Shown one piece after another: positions 51,767 to 64,000 of a DNA stretch of 64,000 bases. Source of the DNA: Atriophallophorus winterbourni. Taxonomy: Eukaryota > Platyhelminthes > Trematoda > Plagiorchiida > Microphallidae. The stretch's first letter is position 1, and each line of letters opens with the position of its first letter. The stretch covers positions 62,001-126,000 of the forward strand of contig JACCGJ010005463.1 of NCBI GenBank assembly GCA_013407085.1, written 5' to 3'. The translations under genes were made by a program, and so were the position numbers. The notes under the pieces were generated by a model. It searched no databases and was not told the origin of the DNA. It saw only the letters and a list, made by a program, of their open reading frames with translations.

Positions 51767-54709
51767 CTGTTGTAAAATTGCTTCGTTTTATTTTTTTGTA
51801 GTAGGTGGAGTTTAACCGGCTTACAAATGGAAATTACAGCCACTGATAGTGCCGCCAAATTTTTCAAGGCTCATTTCCGACCAAAAGGTCCCCTCGCTTT
51901 AGGTCGACAAAGGGAAAGTTGTCTCTGTAACGGGTCAGATGTTTTTTCTTATAGCCATCCGACAATATTCGACATTAGCTGGTTTACCAAAAGGCAAATT
52001 CAGCAACATGCCGACAACACGTGACCTGTTTGTATCCAAGAAATTCCTTTTAGGAATGGAGTCTGGTGCTCAATTACCGTTGTGACTTCATAGATAGCGA
52101 GATAATTTGAACCAATGGGTTCTTCCATTTGAAAGTGATCGACATCGGGCGGCGTTGAAGCTTAGGAAGCAGATATATGATATTTTTTAAATGAACCCAA
52201 GATATTGAGAATGACATACTTTATTCCCTGGTGCTGACAAATCTAGACAAGTTGGCGATGAAGCTCGCATAAGACTGTAACACAAAACCAATTTGAAGCA
52301 ATGAAAATGCGGGATTGAACAATGCAGCCAAAAAAATATTAAACATCTTCACATAATTTGTTCTGAAGGGGTAAAAAATAAAATCTTTCTCTTGCATATA
52401 ATCTGACAACTATTAGGCAAAAACAAAGACAGAAAAGGAAGACCAAATACGGCGCGGTTTCAAAGCGCTGTGTTAAGTGAAAAGTTAAAAGTATAGCAAT
52501 TGAAAAATAAAATAACTCTGGGATTAATTACCATAAATCACAGTTTTCTGCTGTGTTATATGTTTTGAAGAATATAGGAGTTCACTGCTGTCTTATTTTG
52601 AAAATATGACTATTGAGATCGTTTTGAAAATCAGCTACATCGTCTTCTACTAGGCAAAAGCAGAATGGTTGATAACACGCTAAAACATTTCACAGCATTG
52701 ATCATAAGTGATTTCACCACACAAGGCGAAACCTTAAAGTATATGACAACCACTATATTGCTCAGGTCCCGACGCCACAACTGATGTTGATCTAACGCAT
52801 TTATGAATTGTTGTTCTGAAGTTAGGGAAATTAATTCCTCCAGTAACGCGTTACAAATGTTTAAAATTTATGTACATACCGTGTCTACATTACTCTCGTT
52901 AAGCCTCTAAAGCTTATACAACTTGATTTCTTGTACGAACTATATCAACTGTTTGAACAAAAATCAGCCGAATTCCGCATGGAGCAAGTTACTTATACTT
53001 TTTAGTAAATCCGATTGTGTTGTAATCACCAACGCCACAAATCCTAAGAGCGTTCTTCCATTTTTGGTTTGATTAACTTCTCTAGGACATTTTGATCACA
53101 GAAAGCAATATGTTCAGACTACAATTGAGTCAATGATTAGGGTCTCCACTCTGAAACTATCGTGAGATGAACAAAAATAATAGCTGAACCGTTTCACCCG
53201 CATTCAAATAAACCTTAGATGAGATGTGATATTTACGTAGTAAATATTACAAACTGTGCATTATCCGATAAATCATTTATTTAATTACCGTAAGTCTAGA
53301 TATGCACGCAACAATTCGTTGACGTTACTTTATACTCGTATTAAGTTTCATCGATATAATTTTAATCCGGTATTGTCTGTTTCCTTTGGAATGCGCTTTG
53401 CCAACAATCCCATTCATTCGAAATTCGAACATTTATTTCTTGCATAACGATTTGACTGCACCTGTATATTAACTCACGGCAAGTATACAACTGGACTATA
53501 CGTCATAATACATGATTATGTTATTTCTTTTTCGTCAACGAATAATTCATGTGCCATGATAATGCTGAAGCTATGTAATTTTTGTCACCATAAACATATT
53601 TCAAGTCACAATTGTAGATCGTAATTTCCGTGAATACAACAGACTGATCAGAATCATTTCTTCTTATACTGCAAATTCACTTAACAAGACACTTGTACCC
53701 TGCAAATATTATTCCTCCACCCAAAGCCAATATTTTATTCCTTATTCAAGAACATATAACTTCAGAATCTCTATTGTACCTTACTCGGGTCGATAAATGG
53801 TTAACCAATCGGTGGCAGTTTCAGAGTTCCAGATGAGCCTGAAAATGTGATAACTGATGTTGGGAGCTCCTCGACATTGATCTAACTTTATTTTCTAATT
53901 TTATCTCCATGTCAGTCTATTCCTGCGCATTTAGATTGCATATCTATACATGTACAATCTTTACAGAACGGCACCTTGCCTAAGTGATTTCATACATTTT
54001 ATTTTTTTCTTAATTTTGTGAAGAAAATAATATGATAGCTGGAATTTAATAAGAAATCTTTTTCATTTTTCTTCTTCTGAATCTTCATAGACAAGTTTCG
54101 AATCGTATCATTTATTTACCGCCATCTCTCCTCGACGCCACACATAAAATAGAAAAAATATATATTGGTCTATAATCTTTCGTCCCCATTAAATGTTTCG
54201 GTTGTTTGAGGAAGTTTTTAATTCATAGTCATCAATACAGCGTGTATGAAGTTTATCCGTAATTCGGAGTTATTTTCTCAAAAATCAGAAGAGATATGCC
54301 ATGTGGAAACGTAGATTTCACAGAGTTAAAATTTTGAAGTATGTGCTCCACACAAGACGAAATATGTTATATAATCTAGTATTAAATAATGCAAGAAACT
54401 TTTAGTCGATTTGTGACATTGACGAGTTGAGTATTGATTAAATGAATAACGAATTGTGCGAGTAGTGTAGCACGTTTCTAAACTGAGAGTAGTGTAACCG
54501 TCTTCTTTATATGAATAAGCGCACGATGTAGCCGCGACAGTTCTATATTATATAAATTATTAAGTTGATGTTAGCCAAACTGTCGGGAAATCAGAACAAA
54601 ACGCTAATAACACTTTGAGCAGAAGTCTAAGGTCCAATGTCCAGTGGGTGTGACCTTGAAATTGTGTGAAATTATAGGACAGCAATAATTTCAAAATAAT
54701 GATGATACT
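51767..54709. other. AT-rich stretch, no gene seen
   Basis: No ORF with known motifs. A SINE-like tail occurs at about 53935-53997 (AGAACGGCACCTTGCC). The sequence is clearly richer in A+T than the region to the left. Confidence 0.5.
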
Positions 54710-55660
54710 TTTTTTTATTCCTGGATAAGCCAAGTCATGCAATGCATGATCAGTTGTTTTTAAAAACAAAAACGCGAAATATAATAGTGATTTTACAATT
54801 GTTAATGCGAAGATAAATTCACATTTTTTAGTTAGCAACAAATGAAGAAGAGCTGGGTAACAATATTCCACAGAGCAGCTTAAATGAAACATAAAATATG
54901 ATGGCTTAATAAAAAACCAATAAAATTACACATAAGTTCAAAAATAACAGTAAACGGTGAGAAATAGAAAAGTGGTTAATTACAGTTTGTCTAGGTCCGA
55001 AATGTACTTCTTTTTGTGAATCATGCTCCGAATGTATGTACAAAATGGTGTATGCGGATTGGGTAATCAATTCATTGAATTACTAACACAAGTGTGGTGT
55101 CATCATTTTAAGAATAGAGAAAGTGTATTTACTTGAATTTTAATGATATTAGAAATTAAATTCTCAAGAAAAAAATTACATAGCTCTTAAGACATACGAG
55201 TAATAAACTAAAAAGTATAATTTATCGAAAGTTGTAATAATATTTGATAGTTTGGCTAATGTTTTTGTTATTTGATTTGATACCTAATATCAATCAACTT
55301 TTGTAGCAGACTGACTACTTCAATAACGTTACACGGTAGTAGGAGACAAACCATGGGACAATGAAAAACGGAAGTCATTTATATGTAAATTGAAGTTGCG
55401 ATTAGAGTGGAAAGATGTGAACAACGAAAGTAGGTACCCAGAAATGCCAACGACATAAACTTTCACGAGGGATATATTATGTGGTATACTGTCAAAGGCT
55501 CTAGTAATCTTAATGAATACTGGTTCGAATCATTGACCAGAATCTAATGTTTGTTTTAGGTAATTAAGAAATTCTATTTGACAGTTGATGCAAAATTATC
55601 AATCAAAAAATATGGATGTTTCGATTATTCCTAAACAAAGTTGGTTGCTGTGGAGAATAT
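54710..55660 (-). pseudogene. AT-rich non-LTR element, copy 1 (3' UTR and RT scrap)
   Basis: 54710-55320 matches the 3' end of the copies at 57250 and 59205 (CCAAGTCATGCAATGCATGA, GTTAGCAACAAATG). Further 5', the minus strand gives VFIKITRAFDSIPHNISLVK and ISGYLLSLFTSF, the RT A block. The rest of the RT is deleted. Confidence 0.65.
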
Positions 55661-56169
55661 CGCAAAGAAAAAACAATTGACACGTAGGTTAGTGCATTGG
55701 TAGATTAACGATAGTTCGTTGGTGTGGCTGAGTCTGAGGATTTAAATGTACTGCGAAAATTGGCAATTCGTTTTCAAAGTTTAGAATTACTGACACAACA
55801 CTCCTGGTAAAAGTAGTTCATCATGCATTTATATTTCTGTAAATATATTTTTGTCTCTTGGAGCGGCCTCCGTAGAATGAGACTCTTGAGTAGAATTACA
55901 TTTATTTTACTGTGCAGTATATGGTTTATATTTTTTCTATTTTCACGTTATTTTTGATGAAATCAAAAGTGTCATTGCTCAAAAACTCAAAGCATCACAC
56001 ACTAAGTCACTCACTTTTATTCAGATTGTCGAAAAATCTCTGCAGATGGAAAGACTCGCAGAGCAATTTTATTTCCCTACTTCAAGAACAGTGTGGTTTA
56101 CCGCGTGCACTCGAATTTGTTGAGCGTTTTACGACTGCTTAACACTAAAATAATCACTTATTTTTGATA

Positions 56170-57230
56170 AGCTCAACAGAGAAATTGACCCCTTATTGAG
56201 TAGAAATTACCCTGGAGATGACAGAATTACACCTCACCTTATCTAATACTGCCGGAAAGATTTAATACACCTCTCTCTACTAAATGTTGTAGACAAAGTG
56301 TTTCTCAAAATCTTACAGATCTGGCTAGTAGAGTTAACTCTTAATCTCAATGTGGCTTCGCAGGACAAGATCATCTGTAAAAATCATATTCTCCCCGAGG
56401 CAACATCAAGAAAATGTCACGAACAGCGTATGCCAATATAAGCTGTTTAATTGATTTCACGAAGACATTTGACGAGGTTAGCAAAATGGGTCTTTTAAAA
56501 TGCTCGATTTTATATCCTGCCTCTCAAGACTGTTCGAACTCGTTATTTCTTTCCAGTCTCGCATGAATAGCCTAATCCACTTCCCGGTTGCTATTCAGAA
56601 GCTCTTGACATTCAACAAGGAGTTAACCACGTGTGTACTGGCTCACAAGATGTTCGGTATTCTCTTTGCTCTGTTGCTGAAACACGCTTTCGAACGAAAA
56701 CTGATGGTATTTACCTACAAACGCGTTTCAATCCGAACCGGTTAGGAAAACACAAACCATGGTACGGAATGTGCTTATCCGTGAACTTTAGTTACCAACG
56801 ATACAACCATCATTACTCACTCTCAAGCGCACCACCATTCGCTAATTAACTATGGGCTAACAACTCGCATGAGCAAGACCAAAGTGATTGGAAAAATGAC
56901 TGTATCGCCTCCCATCATCACTTTTAAAAACTGTCAGCTTTAGGTAGTACAGCAATACACATATCTTGGTTCAAACATTGTGAGTAACTTCTCCTTTATC
57001 ATGGAGATTGGTAAACGAATTTGCAGAGTAGATTTGCTATTGGTCCGTTTGAAAACTCTCGTATTAGTGGCAACTGTATGCTCAATGTTGAGACAAAAAT
57101 GACGGCATAAAGCGTTTGCGCACTAAATGCTTTACTGTAGAATATTGAGACATGGACCATCTACACAAGACACAAACGAAGCGAATGCTTTTCATTCAAG
57201 TAGCATTTGCCGTATGTTTAACTTATCATG
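56170..57230 (+). pseudogene. Plus-strand non-LTR RT remnant of another family
   Basis: Pieces: HLSLLNVVDKVFLKILQIWL, ISCLIDFTKTFDEVSKMGLL (A block), MFGILFALLLKHAFERK, DGIYLQTRFNPN, MSKTKVIGKMTVSPPIITFK and YTYLGSNIVSNFSFIMEIGK. Stops and frameshifts are frequent and the catalytic FADD box is lost. The KHAF...GVYLHTR and YLGS patterns fit a widespread animal RT family distinct from the CR1-like and RTE copies here. Confidence 0.65.
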
Positions 57231-57249
57231 AATGGAAAATTTAAATTCA

Positions 57250-58800
57250 GAGTTCGTAGAAATGTGGTAAAAATGGAAATAAAAAGTTGATTAATTTCTA
57301 TAAATTATTAATTATGAATAACAATAATGTATATATTTAGATAAACGAAGTCCTCTGTTTGTATCAACAAATACATAAATAACAGTGATTTAACAAATGT
57401 TAATTCAAGGTGCAACATAATTACATATTTTTTCGTTAGCAAACCGAAAGGAAAAAAGTACACGTAGTAGCTGCATAAAACAAAGAAATGGTAGCTTAGT
57501 AAAAAATAAGTAGGAAAACTTCACATTCTTTTCAAAATACAGTGAATGTGTGAAATATAGGAAACAGATGAATTACAGTTTGGGTAAGTCACATGAACGA
57601 TGTTCAGCATGTAAGTTCAAACGGCGATAAGCAGATTGTGAATTCAATTCATCGAATCCAGCAAATAAAACTGGTAACATCGTTTCAAGAATTGGGATAG
57701 GGTATTTTCTCGAATTTCAATAATTCTGGAAAGAAAATTCTCAAGAAAAAAGGTACATGGCTCTTTTAGTTTATAGGTAACAAACTGAAAGCCTTTAATG
57801 CTGTATAATATAAATAATCGGGAGATGTATTAATATGAAATAGTTTGGCTAATTTATTAGGAGCTAAAAATGAATTGAGCTAGTTTTTGTAATCAGTAAA
57901 TGATGTGCTTCGTCGTATTTTATTAGGAAGTAAATTCCATAAACGAGAATGTTCAGAGATGTGGATATCTTATCGTACCCCATTTAGAATTTTTGTTATA
58001 GAAATATTGTTTTTGTGGCGAAGGTTACATAATTCAGATTTTTTGAAATCTAATTTTAGATCAATGTCGATCATATTTTTTTCAATATGACGTGAAAAAG
58101 TAAAAGATTTTGTCGTATTCTACAAAACCATAATTGCTTCAATCCTATGATCTCACATCTTTCTTTATAATTTTGCTTATCCGAACTCGAGATAATAGAT
58201 CGTATGAAAGATCGTTGGATGCCTTCTAAAACAAAACAATCAATCCGATTTATGTTACTAGATACAATGTTCCAGTAATCTGATAAAGGCTGTGTACGTA
58301 ACTAGTAAAGCTCTAGCTGGCACTGTGGTTGAGAGATGTATCTATGAAATAATCCTGTTTCATTTTGTTTTCGATATCATGTAACAACTTTGTTCATGAA
58401 ATAAAAGTGATCCAGAATATCGATAAAGCAAATCACGTACACACTGTGCTGGCTGAAGTGGTGTATTATTCAAGATGTTCGAATTGTTCGGAATGATACA
58501 TTCAAAATTGATGAAAGTTGATTTACTGGTGGAAAACTCAGGACTGTTTTTAATACTCCGTTGAATTTAAACACCCGGGTCTTGGTGCAATATCGATATA
58601 AAATCGCCATTTTTGTAAGATTGGAAGGCCACTTTGATATCATTTGCAAACAAAGAAATCTTACAATGTGTTGTGGCAGATAGTGTATCGTTAATAAATA
58701 ACAAGAAGTGTAATGGACCTAAAACGCTGAAAAACACTTCACGCAAATCGTTGTGAAATCAGAAATTCTAATGGGGGAAGCTTAAATTTGACAGAATATT
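57250..58800 (-). pseudogene. AT-rich non-LTR element, copy 2
   Basis: Minus strand: LFANDIKVAFQ (58650 region; FADD changed to FAND), then HSRLWNLLPNKIRRSTSFTD (57960-57900) and a 3' UTR with TTTCGTTAGCAAACC. Same family as 54710 and 59205. Confidence 0.65.
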
Positions 58801-59204
58801 AAAATCGTATCCCTAAATAAAAAATGCAAGCACGAACAATTTTTAAAGCTTTACTTTATTGTAATTGCCACCTCGCATTGCTGTATTTTCAAGCATGTGA
58901 TTGAAAATTATCAACAACAAGATATATTACTCAGTCTTGGAACCTAAGAAAAAATGAATTTTGTGGTCTGGCAAGATTCAATATTAACGAATGAAAAGTC
59001 CATAATGATATACAGCTCATAGCTTACGAACTAGCATACCATAGTAAAAATTCGTTCATGTCAAAGAAATAACACAACCCGTTAATTTGTTTATAACGCT
59101 GGAGCTTTTTACAGTTTATCGATACCTCACTAAATAGTTTGAAATAAAAGTACAATATTCTAGCCGCGCTTCATACGCATTGACAGTTCAATAAAAATAA
59201 TAAT

Positions 59205-60900
59205 GTATATTCTTGAATACACCAAGTCATGCCATGCATGATCTTTATTATGAATAATTACATCAAATAAAACGGCAATTTTACAAATGTTAAGGTCGAA
59301 CTTAAATACATATTTTTTTCGTTAGAAACCAAAAAAATAGTTAGGTAACATTTGTACAGATGGTAGTTTGTATAAAACAAAATTGATAGAATATTGGAAA
59401 AATAAATAATAATAATTCATATTTTTACAAAACCACCGTAATTGTTTGAAATATAGGAAATTGGTTAATTACAGCTAGAATGGGTCCGAATCGCAATGTT
59501 TATTCATGAATTATGTTCAAAATGCTATTTCAAATACTGATAAGCGTATTGGGAGTTCACTTCATCAAGTCACGGAGAGATGAGTGGTATCGTCATTTCA
59601 AGAATTTGGAGAGTGTATTTTGTTGAATTTCAACAAATGTGAAAAGTAAATTCTCAATAAAAAAGTTATATGCCACTTTAAAATTTTTTCATTGCTAAAA
59701 AAATAAAAACCTTTAAGGACGTATAAGTATTAATTATCTATAGTTGTATCAATATTAAATATCTTATCTAATTATCGGTATTAAAAAGGAGTTAAGTTGC
59801 TTTTTGTATTCAGTTTGTGAAGTGCTCAGTCTTTTATTATTGGGAAGTAAATTCCATACACGAGAATATTTATGAATAAAGAAATCTTTTCGTACCCGAT
59901 TGTGAATTTTCGGCGAAGATTATATACTTCAGAGTTTTTTAAATCTAATTGTAAATCAATGTCGATCATATCCTTTTTCAAATATCCTGTAAAAGAGTAC
60001 AAGGTTTTGTCTGATTCTTCGAAACCATATTGGTTCCAAACCTAAGATCTGACATCTTTTTTATATGAATGCTTATCCGAACTGGTGGTAATGGATCGTG
60101 TGAACGAACGTTGGTGCCTTCTGAAGCATAACTATCAGACCGTGTAACGTTGCTAGATAAAATATTGCAGTAATCTAATAATAGTGTATGTAACTTGTGA
60201 AGTTCCAGCTTGCACTGGGGTAGAGGGTGAATCTCTGAAGTGAACCTATATTCTTTATTGTTTTAGATATCAAGTAGCAAGTTTGTTCATGAAATGAAAG
60301 TGATCCATAATATCGATAACCCAAATCACGTACACACTGTGCTGGTTGTAGTGGTGCATTATTTAAGATGATCGAATCTTTTGGTAAGATAAATTTGAAA
60401 TTTATGAAAGTAGGTTTATTGGTGGAGAACTCAAGACCGTTTCGAATACTCCATTGAAGTACAGCATCCAGGTCTCGGTTCAATTTCGATACATAGTCGC
60501 TAGTTTGGTTAGATGGAAAGGCTACGGCGATTTTTATATCATCTGCAAACAAAAAGATCTTACAGTGTGTTATGACAAATAGTATATTGTTATTAAATAT
60601 CAAGAAGAGTAGTGGACCTTGAACGCTTTCTTGTATGACTCAGCTCGGAATTCGCAAAGTTCTTGAACGGTAGTCATTTATATCTACAGAAAATGTACGA
60701 CCAGTGAGAAAAGATTTAAACCACGAAAGTAGGTTTCCAGTAATACCTACACCAGATAATTTTGCGAGGAGTAGATTATGCGGGACCCTGTTGAAGTCTT
60801 TCGTAATATCAATGAATACAGCTATGACACCAAGGCCTGAATCTAGTGATTGTGCCACGTAATCAAGAAATTCTAGTTCACAAGTGATGCAAGATTTTCC
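59205..60900 (-). pseudogene. AT-rich non-LTR element, copy 3: RT and 3' UTR
   Basis: VIAVFIDITKDFNRVPHNLL and LSWFKSFLTGRTFSVDIND (60858-60640), then FLFADDIKIAVAFPSNQTSD with the catalytic FADD, VRDLGYRYYGSLSFHEQ and KNIGSLQRFTLYP (60603-60175), and a tail KDFFIHKYSRVWNLLPNN near 59850. Frames are broken but the motif order is complete. The 3' UTR ends near 59205 at TATTCTTGAATACACC. Confidence 0.8.
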
Positions 60901-60949
60901 GCTAAGTAATCCGTGATGGTTTGATATGAATTAGTTTGGTGTCAAGTAT

Positions 60950-61650
60950 GTTAGGGTGGCCTACCTGACAAGCCTGACAAGTTTTTTAACACTAGTCATT
61001 ATGCTATTGCATCTCAATCCGAAAGATATAATAATATGGTCTCCATTAAAAATGACATAAATACGTTCAGGTTAGAAGGTGTGATATTCAGAGTAAAGAC
61101 AAGGTCAAGAATATTTTTATTGCGCGTTGTTTTATCAACAAAATATGTAAAACGTGATAGTTTGGGCGCATTAAAAAATTAAGATTTATATGGGTGCTTT
61201 CTACTCGGTTAAGTGAAGGCATGTTAAAATCTCTTGAAATTAATTTATAGTGGGATGGGTGGACAGAGGCTTCTATGAAGCAATCGGTCAAGCGTTGAAG
61301 CGATGAAGAAGTAGTTGCCGGTGGGTTGTAGATGCATCCAATTGAGAGATCAAAAGCCGGTAGTGCCAGCCATATAGAATCTTCTATATGATCAAAGACG
61401 GATGCAAAGATGATGTTAACTTGAATGTTAGAATGAACATAAACCAGGCATCCTTCTTCACGTTTTGAAACACGGTCTTTCCTAAAAATGTGATAGTTTG
61501 GAATCTAAAGTTCACAATCTGATTGTTCCTTTTTTGTCCAAGATTCAGTTACTAGAATGATATCAGCGGGGTTAGAGAGAAAATATGAACGTAAAGGTAA
61601 TATCTTGTAAGTTATGGATCGAGCATTGATAAGAATAAATCGAAGAGATG
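60950..61650 (-). pseudogene. AT-rich non-LTR element, copy 3: AP endonuclease
   Basis: LINARSITYKILPLRSYFLS, ADIILVTESWTKKEQSDCEL (catalytic Glu), FRKDRVSKREEGCLVYVHSN, SIWLALPAF, GCIYNPPATTSS, and CFIEASVHPSHYKLISRDFN (the GDFN block with Arg for Gly) at 61280-61215. The SDH block is not clear. Confidence 0.75.
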
Positions 61651-61793
61651 AGGGGCTATGATCAGGGAATGGCTTATTAGGTAATTGATCATTATGTGGC
61701 GCAGTTTGGTTTAGGTTGAAAACCTTCGTAGGAAGATTTAAAAATTTCTTATTTTTGAATAACGGAACATAGTAGGATGAGTGTAAAATGAGT

Positions 61794-62805
61794 TTAAATA
61801 TGGGAAATTTGTGTCCGGAGACCAGCTATTATGGTTAAAAAATTCGGCGATGAATTCTCATAATTAAAGAATTGGCTGAGGTATTGTGGACTTGGTCGAT
61901 GGAATTGCCATGACAAATTCCGATCTAACGGATAAGGCATTATACATCGATTAAGGATCAGAGTTTTAATTTTGTCAACAGTTGGAGAATACCTAATAGA
62001 AGGTGGTGCGGACAAAAGGCATTAGTTCGTCGAAACTTGGGCAAAATAGTTCTCTTCGTTGAGTGAGGAGATGTAATAGTTTTAGATAGAATAATGGGCT
62101 GTGTTGAATTATTGACTGGAAAAGGCGAAGGTGGAGGTGCATTTAACTCTTGTGGCACCTCATCCAATTCCATCGTTTCTTTTCCATTACCGAAAGATTC
62201 GGTGGAATAATGAGTATTTACGCTACGTTTATTGAACCCAAATCTCCGTTGCATTCGTGTGAGATTAGGTTTAATAAAGACATTTTCAAATCTAGGAATC
62301 GATTTGAAAACATTCTTATGGGCTAAAATGTGCGATGTTATGCTTTTGTCACTGAGTTGTAATAGGATTGGGTAACACTTCGTAGGTTTGAATTTAGTCA
62401 AGCGTATTCGTGAAGCGCGGTCGAATGAAAAGCCATATGTTGAGCAGATTGCAGATTTGGAATCTTTTCATGGATATATGTCTTTTATATTGAACAGTAT
62501 AACATTTTTAGATCTTAAGTCTCTTTGAAAAAATTCAGTGGAAATTGATTTAACGACATTGTTTCTTCGTTGAAGTATATCCTTGTCGATATTTGAATCA
62601 TCATACAACAGGATAGTCAATGGTTGCAAATTCTTGCAAACCTGTGCAACAAAGAGTTGTTCTTTCGAATTTCATCTAATTCGGATTCTAACTTCCGTAA
62701 TTTGTTCAGAACAACGGAAGTGTTCTTATCTAAATAAACGGAGTTGTTAGTCTTGGGAATTTTACGTAGATTAATTCGCTTCGAGATAGATGTTTTAGTG
62801 TACAT
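61794..62805 (-). pseudogene. AT-rich non-LTR element, copy 3: ORF1
   Basis: Start ATG at 62805: MYTKTSISKRINLRKIPK, then a heptad-like stretch VVLNKLRKLESELDEIRKN. After stops come SKNVILFNIKD, ASRIRLTKFKPTKCYPILLQ and AHKNVFKSIPRFENVFIKPN (62401-62250), an RNP-like RNA-binding region, and a Pro/Ser-rich end. No PHD finger is seen, unlike the CR1-like ORF1s at the left of the window. Confidence 0.65.
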
Positions 62806-63237
62806 AATTCAAATAGTTATATGGTGTTTTCATCATTGTCATTTTACTGCAATAATCCAACATATTTTGTCTTTAGTTTTTTTATAATGATACATCTAAA
62901 TATGCACACAATTTGTATATATTATTCACGATGCTAACGTGTTTTGCTTTGGGACAAGTATATCGTCTGTCTGTTTTGGTATCTGTATGCCGTGTTACGT
63001 TGAGAAGTGTGTTTAGATTTGTTGAGGTACAATAATCACAAAGCGTATGCAGTTAGTGGTGAAATCTCCGCTGCATCAACCGCTACAAATGGGTGAACCT
63101 CCAACATTTTTCTTTTTGAAATTTTCGTCCTTACTCCCATTTATTTTGATTTTGCTGTCATATATATTTTTCATTTACGAAATGGATTTTAAGTCAGCAT
63201 TTTCTGATACCCTATCTAAGGACATTTCTGCAGAGTC
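62806..63237. other. Flank, possibly LTR end and leader of a gypsy element
   Basis: TGGTGAAATCTCCG at 63056 begins with the TGG expected of a tRNA primer-binding site, 180 bp before the gag ATG. An upstream LTR could not be confirmed with a second copy. Confidence 0.35.
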
Positions 63238-63705
63238 ATGTCGCACTTCAGCCTTCCGCCTTTTGGTATGAACGACCCTCGCCTCTGGTTCGCACAAATC
63301 GACGCATTATTCGAGTCTTACCGCGTAAAAACTGAACGAGCCCAGTATAATCGTGTAGTTGGTATGTTGCCACCGTCAGTCGCAAAGGAGGTTGCTGATT
63401 TAATTTACAACCGCCCTGCTGATAATCCGTACGATGCACTTAAACATGCCATCATCTCACGTACTCCGTATATTGACGAGCAGAATCTACGGAATCTGTT
63501 GTCCGGCTTAGAAATATGTGATCACACTCCGTCACTACACCTGCGACATATGCTCGATTTACAAGAAGACAAGCCTTTTGATGACAAGATCATTCGTGAA
63601 TTATGGCAGCAGAGTCTTACAGCCGACTTGTGCAAAGTCTTAGCCATCATGGAGAAGCACACCAGTCTTCAGCACTTGGCACGCATTGCAGACGAAGTTA
63701 AATAA
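63238..63705 (+). CDS. CsRn1-like gypsy Gag, capsid part only
   Basis: ATG at 63238 (MSHFSLPPFGMNDPRLWFAQ). Matches the capsid region of Gag at 16158-15355: RLWFAQIDALFESYRV, VGMLPPSVAKEVADLI, NPYDALKHAIISRTP, LRNLLSGLEICDHTPSLHLR, IIRELWQQSL. The frame ends at ARIADEVK with TAA at 63703-63705. The C-H-C-C box and all of pol are absent, so the element is cut off by the following repeat-tailed sequence. Confidence 0.8.
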   Translation: MSHFSLPPFGMNDPRLWFAQIDALFESYRVKTERAQYNRVVGMLPPSVAKEVADLIYNRPADNPYDALKHAIISRTPYIDEQNLRNLLSGLEICDHTPSLHLRHMLDLQEDKPFDDKIIRELWQQSLTADLCKVLAIMEKHTSLQHLARIADEVK

Positions 63706-64000
63706 ATGAATATATAAATAAATAAATAAATTTTATTCTTGGAAGTACAAGGCATGTTAAACAAGATCGCACAGCGTTACCTTGTCTCACGTCAGACACA
63801 CGAGTGACGAAAATCCCAGTACACAGACTCGGAGCGATATTGAAGAGTTGAAGTTGATTTTCCATTAAAAAAGAGCTGGTGTTCGAAAATTGGAAAGTCA
63901 TTATTCTCGTCATTACACTTTACGTATTACATTCGTAATCATTATGTCGCATTAAAAACATTCGAAATCGTCCAGAACAGCACACCGTACTACATGTCAA
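63706..64000 (-). mobile_element. Possible non-LTR 3' end with (TAAA)n tail
   Basis: A TAAATAAATAAATAAATT run, then TTTATTCTTGGAAGTACAAG, which resembles the 3' ends near 54712 and 59208. It probably marks an insertion that truncated the gag at 63705. Confidence 0.4.

Noticed and set aside
55912..56142. 76-codon plus-strand ORF as an exon
   Set aside because: No recognisable motif; it directly precedes a dead RT and is probably decayed element sequence.

Overview
The window reads as eukaryotic, flatworm-like DNA, most plausibly from a digenean trematode. The evidence is a split, intron-bearing PAXBP1/GCFC-type gene, a CsRn1-type Ty3/gypsy element with the unusual C-H-C-C gag box, SR2-like RTE elements, CR1-like elements with a PHD-type ORF1, and Penelope-like elements with a GIY-YIG domain. 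No bacterial-style gene organisation is visible. The species cannot be named from the sequence alone.

Layout. Positions 1-10.6 kb hold decayed CR1-like non-LTR elements: two on the minus strand (1-822 and about 1105-3985) and others on the plus strand (4110-4978, 5014-9090, 9580-10610). Positions 10.8-18.5 kb are a minus-strand CR1-like element that is split by a 5.07-kb gypsy element (11449-16515, two 181-bp LTRs, 4-bp target duplication) and partly tandem-duplicated. Positions 19978-29827 carry seven recognisable exons of the N-terminal half of PAXBP1. Its introns are filled with SINEs, RTE pieces, microsatellites and an unnamed ~0.5-kb repeat. Positions 30384-30985 may be the last two exons of another or the same transcript. 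Positions 31.6-40.1 kb are a Penelope cluster: one inverted copy followed by three direct copies with a period of about 2.52 kb, each unit boundary bearing a hammerhead-like motif. A minus-strand exon with two dsRNA-type zinc fingers lies at 41128-42060, directly preceded by a splice acceptor. Positions 42.6-51.8 kb hold RTE elements, SINEs and a duplicated segment (44178-45226 and 50033-51760) with a possible unknown spliced ORF. From 51.8 kb the DNA turns AT-rich, with a nearly geneless stretch, then three related minus-strand non-LTR copies, a plus-strand RT remnant and, at 63238-63705, a gypsy gag.

The most interesting signal is a SINE family of about 235-240 bp, with roughly twenty full or partial copies. 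Its ends are defined by 9-12 bp target duplications in three places. Its 3' end resembles the 3' end of the RTE elements in this same window, which suggests a LINE/SINE partnership. Other items worth checking are a GC-AG intron in PAXBP1, the Penelope array with its ribozyme-like motifs, and two decayed copies of an unknown spliced ORF, each interrupted by a different transposon. Nearly every mobile element here carries visible lesions. The longest unbroken element ORFs are in the Penelope cluster.
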